Positions 1 to 8,153 of a stretch of 64,000 nt of DNA are shown piece after piece. Position numbers and translations under genes: made by a program. This DNA is from Phil1 sp040767925. Its GTDB lineage: Bacteria; Bacillota; Clostridia; Christensenellales; CAG-138. Where the stretch lies: positions 868,001 through 932,000 of the forward strand of contig JAXGNN010000001.1 of NCBI GenBank assembly GCA_040767925.1. Direction: 5' to 3'. Under the pieces are notes generated by a model. It made no database searches, was not told the DNA's origin, and saw only the letters and a program-made list of their open reading frames with translations. How positions within the stretch are numbered: the first letter of the stretch is position 1; every line of letters begins with the position of its first letter.

Positions 1-2
1 CC

Positions 3-866
3 ATCGCCAAGTCGGCGTTCCTCGCCGGCGAATACGACATCCTCGGCGTCTTCTCCGCCACGGATTATGAGGAGTTCAACGCGAACCCCGAGATCGCGCT
101 CGAGAAGAACATCTACGCCTCTCGCTTCATCGTGGAATTCAACCTCGCCAAGGAGCCCTATAACAATCTCGCGCTGCGCCAGGCGGTAGCGTACGCCCTC
201 AATAAGGACGAAATGCTGGTCATGGCGCTCAAGTCCGCGGGCCTCATCTCCGAATACTGGCTCGGCCCCCTGTTCGACTGGGCGATCGACAAGGACGTCA
301 AGGTTCCCTCGTACGATCTCGACAAGGCCAAGCAGCTTATGACCGAGACCGGCCTCACACCGGACGCCAACGGAAACTACCTCTCGGTCTCGCTCACGAC
401 GATGAACTACGCCCCGTTCCCGGAAGTCGCGGAAGTGTTCAAGAGCCAGATGGCAGCTATCGGCATCGTGGTGGACATCAACATGCTCGAGTACGCTTCC
501 TTCGATGAGAAGGTGGTCAAGAGCAAGGATTTCGACATCGCGATCACCAGCGACTACCAGGGCCCTGAAGTGTCCGCGATCGGCAACACCGTCGGCACCG
601 CCGGTTACCTCAACTGCATAGGTTACTCCAATGCGGAGGTTGATGAACTGCTCGCCGCGGCGCTGAACCTCGTCACCTTCGAGGACCGCGCGCCGTACTA
701 TAAGCGGCTCCAGGCGATCCTCGCGGCCGACCTGCCCTACATTCCGTTCTCCGAGTGGATCGGCTACTATCCGCACAAGTCCTATGTGATCAACCATCCC
801 GGCAGCCCGGAAATGTCCGGCGTATCCAACACGGGCGAATTCACCTACACCTGGCTCGACAACTGA
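3..866 (+). CDS. Peptide ABC transporter substrate-binding protein, C-terminal part (5' end outside window)
   Basis: The open frame runs in from the left edge and reads IAKSAFLAGEYDILGVFS before the first internal ATG at 132, so the gene starts upstream. About 287 residues remain. LRQAVAYALNKDEML followed by a long C-terminal lobe and a closing block of YKRLQAILAADLPYIPF is typical of the SBP_bac_5 family (OppA/DppA type), which binds peptides outside the cell and delivers them to an ABC permease. The permease and ATPase genes are not in the window. The peptidase genes that follow on the same strand support peptide import. Family confidence is high; the exact ligand is unknown. Confidence 0.88.
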   Translation: MAKSAFLAGEYDILGVFSATDYEEFNANPEIALEKNIYASRFIVEFNLAKEPYNNLALRQAVAYALNKDEMLVMALKSAGLISEYWLGPLFDWAIDKDVKVPSYDLDKAKQLMTETGLTPDANGNYLSVSLTTMNYAPFPEVAEVFKSQMAAIGIVVDINMLEYASFDEKVVKSKDFDIAITSDYQGPEVSAIGNTVGTAGYLNCIGYSNAEVDELLAAALNLVTFEDRAPYYKRLQAILAADLPYIPFSEWIGYYPHKSYVINHPGSPEMSGVSNTGEFTYTWLDN

Positions 867-888
867 TACGCGCAACCCATTGGCAACA

Positions 889-921
889 AGGGCGCGGCGG
901 CGGCTTAGCCGCCGCCGCGCC
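889..921 (+). other. Intercistronic GC hairpin after the binding-protein gene
   Basis: A perfect 14-bp stem (891-904 with 908-921) has a three-base loop TTA and is made almost only of G and C. No U run follows it, so it is not a standard terminator. Such stems between a binding-protein gene and the next gene often protect the upstream mRNA or stop part of the transcription, so that the binding protein is made in excess. That role is inference. Confidence 0.55.
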
Positions 922-940
922 GCAATATTTGGAGGCATAC

Positions 941-2302
941 ATGATCATCGAGAACATACTCGCGAGAGTGCCGAACTACGAGAGCTTCTACACGGTGGAC
1001 GAGCTGAACGCGCGCTGCGCGGCGCTCGCGGAAGCCTACCCAAGCGTCGTTAACACCTATTCCATCGGTAACTCCCGCAAGGGCGACCCCATATACTGCA
1101 TGAAGATCGGCCGCGGCGCGAAGAACGCGATCTGCTACGCATGCCCGCACCCCAACGAGCCGATCGGCGCGATGACGCTCGTCACCTTCGCGGGGATGCT
1201 CGCGGACGACCCCGCGCTCCTTTCCGAGCTGGACGCGACATGGTACCTCATCCCGTGCATCGACCCCGACGCCACGCGCCTCAACGAGGGCTGGTTCAAG
1301 GGCCCCTTCAACATCGAAAACTACGCGCGCGGGTTTTACAGGCCCGCCGGATGCGAGCAGGTCGAATGGACCTTCCCCATAGATTACCGCGGGCGGCGCT
1401 TCGACAAACCGATCCCAGAGACCAAAGCGCTGATAGCGCTGATGGAAGAAACCAAGCCGCGCTTCGTGTACCCGCTGCACAACTCCGCTTTCGGCGGCGC
1501 CTATTGGTATGTTTCGAAGAACATCCCCGCGCTCAACCCGCTGCTCGAGGCGGCGGCGAAGCGGCAGAACGTCGCGCTGCACCTGGGCGAGCCCGAAGCA
1601 TCCTACACGCTCAAGTATTCGGGGGCGGTCTTCAGCATGCTCAGCCTCAAGCGGGTCTTTGACCTGCAGGACGCCAAAGCGGGCGCGCAGCCCGTTGACA
1701 AGGAGCTCGCCTGCGGCACCTGCAGCGGCGATTTCATCGAATCCGTATGCGACTGCCTGACGCTCATGGCGGAGCTCCCGTACTTCAACGACCCGAAGAT
1801 CGCCGACACCTCTCCCTCCGACATGACGCGCGCCGAGGCCGTGCGGGCGAAGCTCGCCACGCGGACGAAGGTCTATGCCTTCCTCGAGGAGCAGTTTTCA
1901 GCCGCGGGCGCGCTCTTCGGCGCGGATAACCCCTTCCCCCGCCTCGTCTCCGACTGCATGAAGGGCTTCCGTCCTAACCGGGACGACGAGGAGCTTTCAG
2001 GCCCGGAATACGCGCGCGCCGCCACCGTGGCGGAGAAGTTCGACAACCTGTTCCTCGCGATCTATTTCGATATCCTTAACATCGCTCTGACGCTGCGCGC
2101 GTGCGACATGGAGCTCGCGCGGGGCGAGCGCTTCTCAAAGCCCGAACGCGATGCGCTCGGGCGGGCCCGCGCCGCGTGCGACCTCGAGCTTTCCCACATG
2201 TGCCGGGAACTCGAGGCCAACTCGAACTACAGCGTGCTTGAAATCAAAAGGCTCGTTTCGGTTCAGCTCGAGTCCGCGCTGCACGCGATACGCTTCTGCT
2301 AA
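941..2302 (+). CDS. M14-family zinc carboxypeptidase
   Basis: The product has 453 residues. The ATG at 941 was chosen because GGAGG lies at 931-935; an upstream in-frame extension to 755 overlaps the preceding gene. The zinc motif HPNE (His70, Glu73) and a downstream His180 in YPLHNSAFGG fit the M14 metallocarboxypeptidase fold, which trims C-terminal residues from peptides. No signal peptide is visible, so it probably acts in the cytoplasm on imported peptides. The C-terminal 200 residues match no domain I recognise. It lies 75 bases after the peptide-binding protein and 11 bases before an oligoendopeptidase, suggesting one operon for peptide use. Confidence 0.85.
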   Translation: MIIENILARVPNYESFYTVDELNARCAALAEAYPSVVNTYSIGNSRKGDPIYCMKIGRGAKNAICYACPHPNEPIGAMTLVTFAGMLADDPALLSELDATWYLIPCIDPDATRLNEGWFKGPFNIENYARGFYRPAGCEQVEWTFPIDYRGRRFDKPIPETKALIALMEETKPRFVYPLHNSAFGGAYWYVSKNIPALNPLLEAAAKRQNVALHLGEPEASYTLKYSGAVFSMLSLKRVFDLQDAKAGAQPVDKELACGTCSGDFIESVCDCLTLMAELPYFNDPKIADTSPSDMTRAEAVRAKLATRTKVYAFLEEQFSAAGALFGADNPFPRLVSDCMKGFRPNRDDEELSGPEYARAATVAEKFDNLFLAIYFDILNIALTLRACDMELARGERFSKPERDALGRARAACDLELSHMCRELEANSNYSVLEIKRLVSVQLESALHAIRFC

Positions 2303-2313
2303 GGGGGCAAGCT

Positions 2314-4098
2314 ATGGACGGAACGTGGGATCTCTCGGGATTGTACGCTTCGCTGGACGACAGCGCATTCCTTTCGGACGCGGACGCCGCCGAAACGCGC
2401 GTCGCGGAGGCGACGGCTGCTCTCGATGCGCCTTTTTTGGAGGACGGCGGGGACTGGCCCGCGCGGGCGCTCGCGGCCCTCGATGCGCTCGAGCGGGCGA
2501 CGGAGGCATATTCTCGCGTATCGACGTACGTTTCGATGCGCTCGCTCGCCGATTCCGCGGACGAGGAGGCGGCGCTCTACAAGCAGCGCTTCATCCGGCT
2601 GAAGGCGGAACTGGACATCGCATCCGACAGGCTTTGTGAAAAGCTGCTCGATTTGAAGGCGCCGGGCCGCCTCAGGGACGATCCGCGCGCGACGCGCTAC
2701 GCGTTCTACTTCGCTTGGCTCGAGAAGGAGCGCGCGCACGCGCTGCCGGGCGAAATCAACCGGTGCGTGCATCTTCTGCAGACTACGGGGGGGCGCGCCT
2801 GGTCGAAATTGCGCTCCGATACGGAGACCCGCGCCGCGGCGGAGCTTGAACTCCGGGGAGAGGTCCGAAGCCTCCCCCTGTCCGCGGTGCGCGCCCTGCA
2901 GTCCGATGCGGACGCGGAAGTTCGAAGGCGCGCCTTCAAGGCCGAGATAGAGGCCTCTCAACGGATCGCCGGCATCAGCGCGGCGTGCCTTAACGCCATC
3001 AAAGGCGAGGCGATCACCGTTTCGGAGCTTCGCCGTTTCGCCTCCCCGCTCGAATGGATGCTGCACGTCAACAAGATGACGCGCGCTACGCTTGAGGCGA
3101 TGCACGCGGCAATCGAGGAGCGTTTGCCCGTTTTTGCGCGCTATATAAGCGCAAAGGCAAAGCTTCTCGGCTACGATAAGGGCCTTCCGTATTATGAACT
3201 GAACACGCCCGTCGGCCGCGGCGGGAAGCGCTACACGCTCGACGAGGCGAAGGAATACCTCGCGTTCGCCCTCGGGCGCGCGGACGCGGAACTCGGCGCG
3301 TTCGCAAGGGCGGCGTTCGAAAAGGACTGGATAGACGCCTATCCCCGTCTTGGCAAATACAGCGGCGGCATCTGCGTGCCCGTGCCCTCTCTGGGCGAGA
3401 GCCGCGTCATGGTCAACTTCAACGGGAGCTTCGGGGACGTCGTCACCATCGCGCACGAGCTCGGCCACGCCTTCCACGACTTCTGCACGCGGCACGTGCC
3501 CCTGTTTTTGCGGGACGCGCCCACCCCCGTGTGCGAAACCGCCTCCACGTACAACGAGATCCTCGCCTACGACGCCGCGCCGGAAATCGCCGGGCCGGGC
3601 GAGAAGCTCGCCGTGCTCGACGCGGAGCTCACAGGCGCCACGCGCAACATCGTGGACATATACAGCCGCTTCCTTTTCGAGGACGCGGCTTTCGAGCGCC
3701 GCGCGAAGGAGACGCTCACGCCGGAATCCCTCTGCGCGCTCATGGAGAAATGCCAGAAGAAGGCCTATTGCGGCGCCCTCGACCCCGACGCGCTCCATCC
3801 CTACATGTGGGTCGCGAAACCGCACTACTACATCGCGAATTTCCATTACTACAACTTCCCCTACGCTTTCGGGCTGCTGTTCTCCGAAGGGCTGTTCGCG
3901 CTGAGGAAAGCGGAGCCTGAGGGCTTCATGGAGCGGTACCGCAAGCTGCTCGCCGCCACCTGCGAGGACACGCTCGAGGGCATCGCGGCGCGCGCGGGAA
4001 TCGACATCACGAGTAGGGATTTCTGGAAAAGCGCGCTCGGCGTATTTGAAGAAAAGATCGCGCTCTTTGAGGAAACGGCAAAGGAAGTGGTAAAATGA
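2314..4098 (+). CDS. Oligoendopeptidase F-type M3 metallopeptidase
   Basis: The product has 594 residues, the normal length for PepF/M3 oligoendopeptidases. The zinc site HELGH lies at His381-His385, in VVTIAHELGHAFHDFC. The downstream stretch PVCETASTYNEIL carries the glutamate third ligand expected of the family. The enzyme cuts short peptides inside the cell. The start at 2314 follows a purine-rich AGGGGG site, and the last codon overlaps the next gene by four bases (ATGA), so translation is probably coupled. With the upstream carboxypeptidase it should reduce imported oligopeptides to short peptides and amino acids. Confidence 0.93.
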   Translation: MDGTWDLSGLYASLDDSAFLSDADAAETRVAEATAALDAPFLEDGGDWPARALAALDALERATEAYSRVSTYVSMRSLADSADEEAALYKQRFIRLKAELDIASDRLCEKLLDLKAPGRLRDDPRATRYAFYFAWLEKERAHALPGEINRCVHLLQTTGGRAWSKLRSDTETRAAAELELRGEVRSLPLSAVRALQSDADAEVRRRAFKAEIEASQRIAGISAACLNAIKGEAITVSELRRFASPLEWMLHVNKMTRATLEAMHAAIEERLPVFARYISAKAKLLGYDKGLPYYELNTPVGRGGKRYTLDEAKEYLAFALGRADAELGAFARAAFEKDWIDAYPRLGKYSGGICVPVPSLGESRVMVNFNGSFGDVVTIAHELGHAFHDFCTRHVPLFLRDAPTPVCETASTYNEILAYDAAPEIAGPGEKLAVLDAELTGATRNIVDIYSRFLFEDAAFERRAKETLTPESLCALMEKCQKKAYCGALDPDALHPYMWVAKPHYYIANFHYYNFPYAFGLLFSEGLFALRKAEPEGFMERYRKLLAATCEDTLEGIAARAGIDITSRDFWKSALGVFEEKIALFEETAKEVVK

Positions 4099-5243
4099 GG
4101 ATCATCAACGCTTTTGTTCAAACCATGGAGGGGGACGAAGCCTACCCCGAAGGGTATGTGGAATTTGAAAATGGCAAAATCACGGCCGTCGGCCCCATGG
4201 CGGCGGTCGCGCCGCGGGGAGACGATTTCGACGCCAAGGGCGGCTTTCTGATGCCCGGCATCGTGGAGGCGCACTGCCAGATGGGCCTCTCGCCCGAAGG
4301 CAGCGTGTTCGAGCAGAGCGACACGGACGAGGCGACCGACACCGTGAGCCCGCACCTGTGCGCCCTCGACGGCATATATCCCGCCGACCCCGCCATCGGC
4401 AAGGCGCTTTGCGCGGGTATCACCACGGCGGTCATATCGCCCGGCAGCGCCAACGTGTTCGGCGGGCGCATCGTCGCCGTCAAAACCATGGGCGACTGCG
4501 CGGACGAAATGGTGTTCGAGCCCTACGTGGGCATGAAGCTCGCGCTCGGAGAGCCCGTCCTGTCCCCCCGCGGCGCGCGCACGAAGCCGCCCGTCACGCG
4601 CATGGGCGCCGCCGCCATCCTGCGCGAAACGTTCACGAAAGCCGCCGCCTACGCGGATAAAAAGGACGCGGGCGAGGACGTCTACGACCAGAAGTACGAG
4701 GCGCTCTACCCCGTCGTGCGCGGCAGCAAGCCCGTATACGTCCGCGCGTACACCAAGGACGACATACTCACCTTCCTGCGCGTGGCGGAGCAGTTCCGGC
4801 TCGACTACGTGCTGCTGCACGCCTTCGCCTGTGCCGAGATGATCGACATCCTCCGGCAGAAGTGCGCGCGCGTCATCGCGGGGCCGCTCATGAGCTGGGA
4901 CGACCGGCAGGAGCGCAAGGGCGTATCCCCCATGATCCCCAAGCTCCTCTACGACAGCGGCATCGACTACGCCATCTCCATGTATTCCGCGAGCGGCACG
5001 CTGCGCCTGCCCGTTCCCCCGTGGTTCAACGCCGCGCACATCGGCGCCGCCATCCGCGAGGGCCTGCCCGAGGAAGAAGCCCTGCGGGCGATCACCATCA
5101 ACGCCGCGCGGCTTTGCGGCATAGACGGGCGCGTCGGCTCCATCAAACCCGGCAAGGACGCCGACTTCGTGCTCTACGACGGCAAGCCCGCGCACTACAA
5201 GACCAGGGTCGCCGCCGTCTGGTGCAACGGCCATAAGGCGTGA
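4095..5243 (+). CDS. Amidohydrolase-like protein 1, metal ligands partly lost
   Basis: The product has 382 residues with the imidazolonepropionase-like amidohydrolase layout: a short N-terminal beta domain, GGFLMPGIVEAH at residues 49-60, a barrel, and the closing VGSIKPGKDADFVLYDG. Active members need an HxH pair, further histidines and a barrel-end Asp. Here the pair is H60-C-Q62, the HAH of the neighbour is RAY, and the GTD aspartate is absent (MYSASGT). It is therefore unlikely to be a normal metal hydrolase. It may be a pseudo-enzyme subunit or have an altered activity. It is closest to protein 3 (6417-7565), with which it shares length and an EDVYD insertion. Confidence 0.82.
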   Translation: MRIINAFVQTMEGDEAYPEGYVEFENGKITAVGPMAAVAPRGDDFDAKGGFLMPGIVEAHCQMGLSPEGSVFEQSDTDEATDTVSPHLCALDGIYPADPAIGKALCAGITTAVISPGSANVFGGRIVAVKTMGDCADEMVFEPYVGMKLALGEPVLSPRGARTKPPVTRMGAAAILRETFTKAAAYADKKDAGEDVYDQKYEALYPVVRGSKPVYVRAYTKDDILTFLRVAEQFRLDYVLLHAFACAEMIDILRQKCARVIAGPLMSWDDRQERKGVSPMIPKLLYDSGIDYAISMYSASGTLRLPVPPWFNAAHIGAAIREGLPEEEALRAITINAARLCGIDGRVGSIKPGKDADFVLYDGKPAHYKTRVAAVWCNGHKA

Positions 5244-5256
5244 GGGGGTGATTTCG

Positions 5257-6372
5257 ATGATGATCTACAACGCGCACATACTCACGATGGAAGGCCGCGG
5301 CTATGAAAACGGCTTCATCGCCTTTGAAAACGGCAAAATAACGGCCCTCGGCGACATGGCGGAAGCTCCCCTGCCCGAAGGCTGTGATTACGACGCTGCG
5401 GGCGGCTACGCGATACCGGGCTTCATAGACGCCCACTGCCACACGGGGCTTTACATCTACGACATCACGGAGACGACCGCGCCCGTCACACCGGAGATGA
5501 AAATCATCGACTCGCTCGAAACCGGCAACCCCGACTTCGCGGACGCCGTGAACGCGGGCATCACCGCGGGGGCCGTCTCGCCCGGCAGCTCCAACCTGAT
5601 CGGCGGCGAGGTGGCGCTCGTCAAATTCGCCGGCGCGAACATCGATGAGATGTTCGTTCGCGCGTGCGGCATGAAGGGGGCGCTCGGCGCGAATCCGCTC
5701 GGGACGCACGGGCGCGAGAGCAAGCGCAGCCCTTACTCGCGCATGGGAAGCGCCGCCCTCCTGCGGGACGCCTTCGCGCGCGCCAGGCGCTACGAGAAGG
5801 CCAAGGCCGAGGAGACCCTCAAGGAAATCGACCTGAAATACGAGGCGCTGCTCCCCGTCATCCGGGGAGAGCTGCCCATGCACTTCCACGCGCACCGCTC
5901 GGACGACATCATGACGGCGGTTCGCATTTCCCGCGAATGCGGCATCAGATGCGTCGCGGTGCACGCCACGGGCGCGCATGTCGTGGCAAGGCAGATCGCC
6001 GCCTCGGGCACGCCCGTCATACTCGGCCCCATCCTCTTCCCCAACTGCAAGCCCGAGATGGCCGAGGGCGAGGCCGCCAACATCAACGCGCTGGACGGCG
6101 CGGGCGTCGACTTCTGCTTCGGCACGGACGCGCAGGTCATCCGCGGGGTCGACCTGCCCACGAGCGCGGCGATCGCCATCTCCGCGGGGCTCGACGAGAC
6201 GCGCGCGCTGCGCGCGCTCACCGCGGACACCGCGCGGATACTCGGCGCGTCCGACAGGATCGGCTCGCTCCGCCCGGGCAAGGACGCGGATATCGCGGTG
6301 TTCAACGAATTCCCGCTCTCGTACACCGCCGTCGCAAAGGTCGTTTTCGTCGACGGCGTGCGCAGGAAGTAG
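5257..6372 (+). CDS. Amidohydrolase (imidazolonepropionase-like), catalytic residues intact
   Basis: The product has 371 residues from the ATG at 5257, placed eight bases after GAGGGGG; a GTG at 5248 lies inside that site. It keeps the metal ligands that its two neighbours have lost: H60-C-H62 in IDAHCHTG, HFHAH near 211, HATGAH, and the aspartate in FCFGTDAQ. The end VGSLRPGKDADIAVF-type block is typical of the family. Substrates of these enzymes are cyclic amides or small peptides. The peptide transporter and peptidases upstream suggest a dipeptide or cyclic dipeptide, but that is inference. Exact substrate unknown. Confidence 0.88.
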   Translation: MMIYNAHILTMEGRGYENGFIAFENGKITALGDMAEAPLPEGCDYDAAGGYAIPGFIDAHCHTGLYIYDITETTAPVTPEMKIIDSLETGNPDFADAVNAGITAGAVSPGSSNLIGGEVALVKFAGANIDEMFVRACGMKGALGANPLGTHGRESKRSPYSRMGSAALLRDAFARARRYEKAKAEETLKEIDLKYEALLPVIRGELPMHFHAHRSDDIMTAVRISRECGIRCVAVHATGAHVVARQIAASGTPVILGPILFPNCKPEMAEGEAANINALDGAGVDFCFGTDAQVIRGVDLPTSAAIAISAGLDETRALRALTADTARILGASDRIGSLRPGKDADIAVFNEFPLSYTAVAKVVFVDGVRRK

Positions 6373-6416
6373 AGGATGAGACGGGCGGACGCTCGAACAG
6401 GATTGAAGGAGAACGC

Positions 6417-7565
6417 ATGAGAATCGTCAACGCGCGCGTGATGCCCATGGAGGGGGACGAGCTGGAGTGCGGCTACGTCGAATGCAACGGCGCGAAAATC
6501 ACATCGCTCGGCCCTATGGACGGGATTTCCCCGCGCGCGGACGACATCGACGCGCGCGGAGGCTGGCTTCTGCCCGGTATCATAGAGGCGCAATGCCAGA
6601 TGGGCCTTCGCCCGGAGGGCGAAGAGGCGTCCTTTTCCGGCGCCGACGAGGCGACGGACGCGATTGCGCCCCAGCTCGACCCGAGGGACGGCATATACCC
6701 TCTCGACCCCTCTTTCAGAAAGGCGCTCTCGGCGGGCGTCACCACGGCCGTGATCGCGCCGGGCGACAAGGGGTTCGTCGGCGGCAGGCTCATCGCCGTC
6801 AAAACGCGCGGCGTTTGCGCGGACGAGATGGTCTTCGACGGCTTCTTGGGCGTGAAGATGGCGCTGGGCGAGGCGACCATCGCCCCGCGGGACAAGAAGC
6901 GGACGCCGCCCGTAAGCCGCATGGGCGCCGCCGCCCTGTTGCGCGAAACGCTCAGGAACGCCTTCGACTACGCGCATAAAAAGGACGCCGGGGAGGACGT
7001 TTACGACCCGAAATTCGAGGCGCTTTTGCCGGCGCTGCGCGGGGAAAAGCCCGTTTTCATCCACGCGCTGCGCGCGGACGACATATCGAGCGCCATAAGC
7101 ATCCTGCGAGCTTACGGGCTGCGGTTCATACTCGTTTCGGCGTTCGAGTGCCAGCGCGCGCTGCCCCAGATCCGGGCATGCGGCGCGCCCGTGCTCGCGG
7201 GGCCGCTCATGACCTTCAACAACCGGCGCGAGCGCAACGGCGCGTCCCCCGGGATACCCAAGCTTCTTTCCGACGCGGGCATTCCCTTCGCGATCGCCTG
7301 CCATACGGCGAGCACCACCATGCGCTCCCCCGTGCCCGCGTGGTTCTTCGCGCCGCACGCCGCCGCGGCCGTGAAATGCGGCCTCGACGCGCGCGAGGCG
7401 CTGCGCGCGATCACGCTATACGCCGCGCGCATCTGCGGCATCGACGCGCGCGTCGGCTCCATCCGCCCCGGGAAGGACGCGGATTTGGTCCTGTTCACCG
7501 GCCACCCGCTCGATTACCGCGCGCGGGCGGAAATGGTGTTCGTCGAGGGCGAGAGATTCCGGTAA
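6417..7565 (+). CDS. Amidohydrolase-like protein 3, metal ligands lost
   Basis: The product has 382 residues, the same length as protein 1. ATG 6417 follows GAAGGAGA at a good distance. Both histidines of the HxH pair are glutamine here (Q59-C-Q61 in IIEAQCQMG). The HAH site reads HAL, the next histidine region reads LVSAFEC, and the barrel-end aspartate is missing (ACHTAST). The fold-forming parts, including DEATDAIAPQ, GVTTAVIAPG and RVGSIRPGKDADLVLF, are well kept, and the frame is open throughout. This looks like selection for structure without the usual catalysis. A role as a partner of the intact enzyme at 5257-6372 is possible. Confidence 0.82.
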   Translation: MRIVNARVMPMEGDELECGYVECNGAKITSLGPMDGISPRADDIDARGGWLLPGIIEAQCQMGLRPEGEEASFSGADEATDAIAPQLDPRDGIYPLDPSFRKALSAGVTTAVIAPGDKGFVGGRLIAVKTRGVCADEMVFDGFLGVKMALGEATIAPRDKKRTPPVSRMGAAALLRETLRNAFDYAHKKDAGEDVYDPKFEALLPALRGEKPVFIHALRADDISSAISILRAYGLRFILVSAFECQRALPQIRACGAPVLAGPLMTFNNRRERNGASPGIPKLLSDAGIPFAIACHTASTTMRSPVPAWFFAPHAAAAVKCGLDAREALRAITLYAARICGIDARVGSIRPGKDADLVLFTGHPLDYRARAEMVFVEGERFR

Positions 7566-7590
7566 ATATCGGCTATTGGCGATTATATGG

Positions 7591-7619
7591 TTGACAAAGC
7601 AACTATCTATCGATAAAAT
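7591..7619 (+). promoter_or_regulatory. Promoter of the MarR gene with a possible operator
   Basis: A consensus -35 TTGACA (7591-7596), a 17-base spacer and TAAAAT (7614-7619) form a strong housekeeping promoter. GTTG and CAAC (7590-7593 and 7599-7602) form a small inverted repeat over the -35 box, and TATCGATA sits next to the -10. Either could bind the MarR protein encoded just downstream. The promoter is seen in the sequence; the operator role is inference. Confidence 0.75.
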
Positions 7620-7643
7620 ATGAGTATGGAAGGGATAAACGAC

Positions 7644-8090
7644 ATGGCAGGTTCGGTAAGGGATATTACCAAGATCGGTCGCACGGTGCGGCGCTATGCG
7701 GACCAGGCGATCAGCGCGCACGGCATCAGCTACGCGGAGTACGAGTGCCTGCACTTCGTGCGGCACAATCCCGGCACGAACCAGGAGAGGCTCTGCGACT
7801 GGCTCAACATCGACAAGGCGGCCGTGGCGCGCATGGTCGCAAACCTCGAAACAAAGGGCTATCTCCGGCGCGAGAACGGGGAGGAGGACAAGCGCACCAA
7901 ACACCTCTACGTGACCGAAAAGGACGACGAGGTCAAACAGACCACGGAGGCCGCGGAAGTGCGCTTCTACAACTGGCTCATCAAGGATCTCGACCCGAAG
8001 GAACTGAGGACGTTCTTCAAGGTGCTGGGCCAAATCTACGAAAAATCCAAGGAAGCCGGCAAACGCGGCTTCAACGACCTCGATTGCTGA
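7644..8090 (+). CDS. MarR-family transcriptional regulator
   Basis: The product has 148 residues. Upstream ATGs at 7620 and 7626 lie at or before the predicted transcription start, while GGAAGGGA (7628-7635) is eight bases before the ATG at 7644, so that start is used. The middle holds a winged helix-turn-helix (NQERLCDWLNIDKAAVARMVANLETKGYLRRE, with the wing EEDKRTKHLYVTEK), flanked by dimerisation helices. MarR proteins usually repress neighbouring transporter genes and release DNA on binding a small molecule. The next gene is an MFS transporter, the likely target. Confidence 0.92.
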   Translation: MAGSVRDITKIGRTVRRYADQAISAHGISYAEYECLHFVRHNPGTNQERLCDWLNIDKAAVARMVANLETKGYLRRENGEEDKRTKHLYVTEKDDEVKQTTEAAEVRFYNWLIKDLDPKELRTFFKVLGQIYEKSKEAGKRGFNDLDC

Positions 8091-8153
8091 GCGTATGCGC
8101 GCCCCTTTCCGGGGCTGGGCTGAATAGATACTATGCAAGGAGGATCTGTCTTT

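Noticed and set aside
4095..7565. Pseudogenes instead of functional amidohydrolase paralogues
   Set aside because: All three frames are intact, have ribosome sites or coupled starts, and keep fold-forming motifs; only metal ligands differ.
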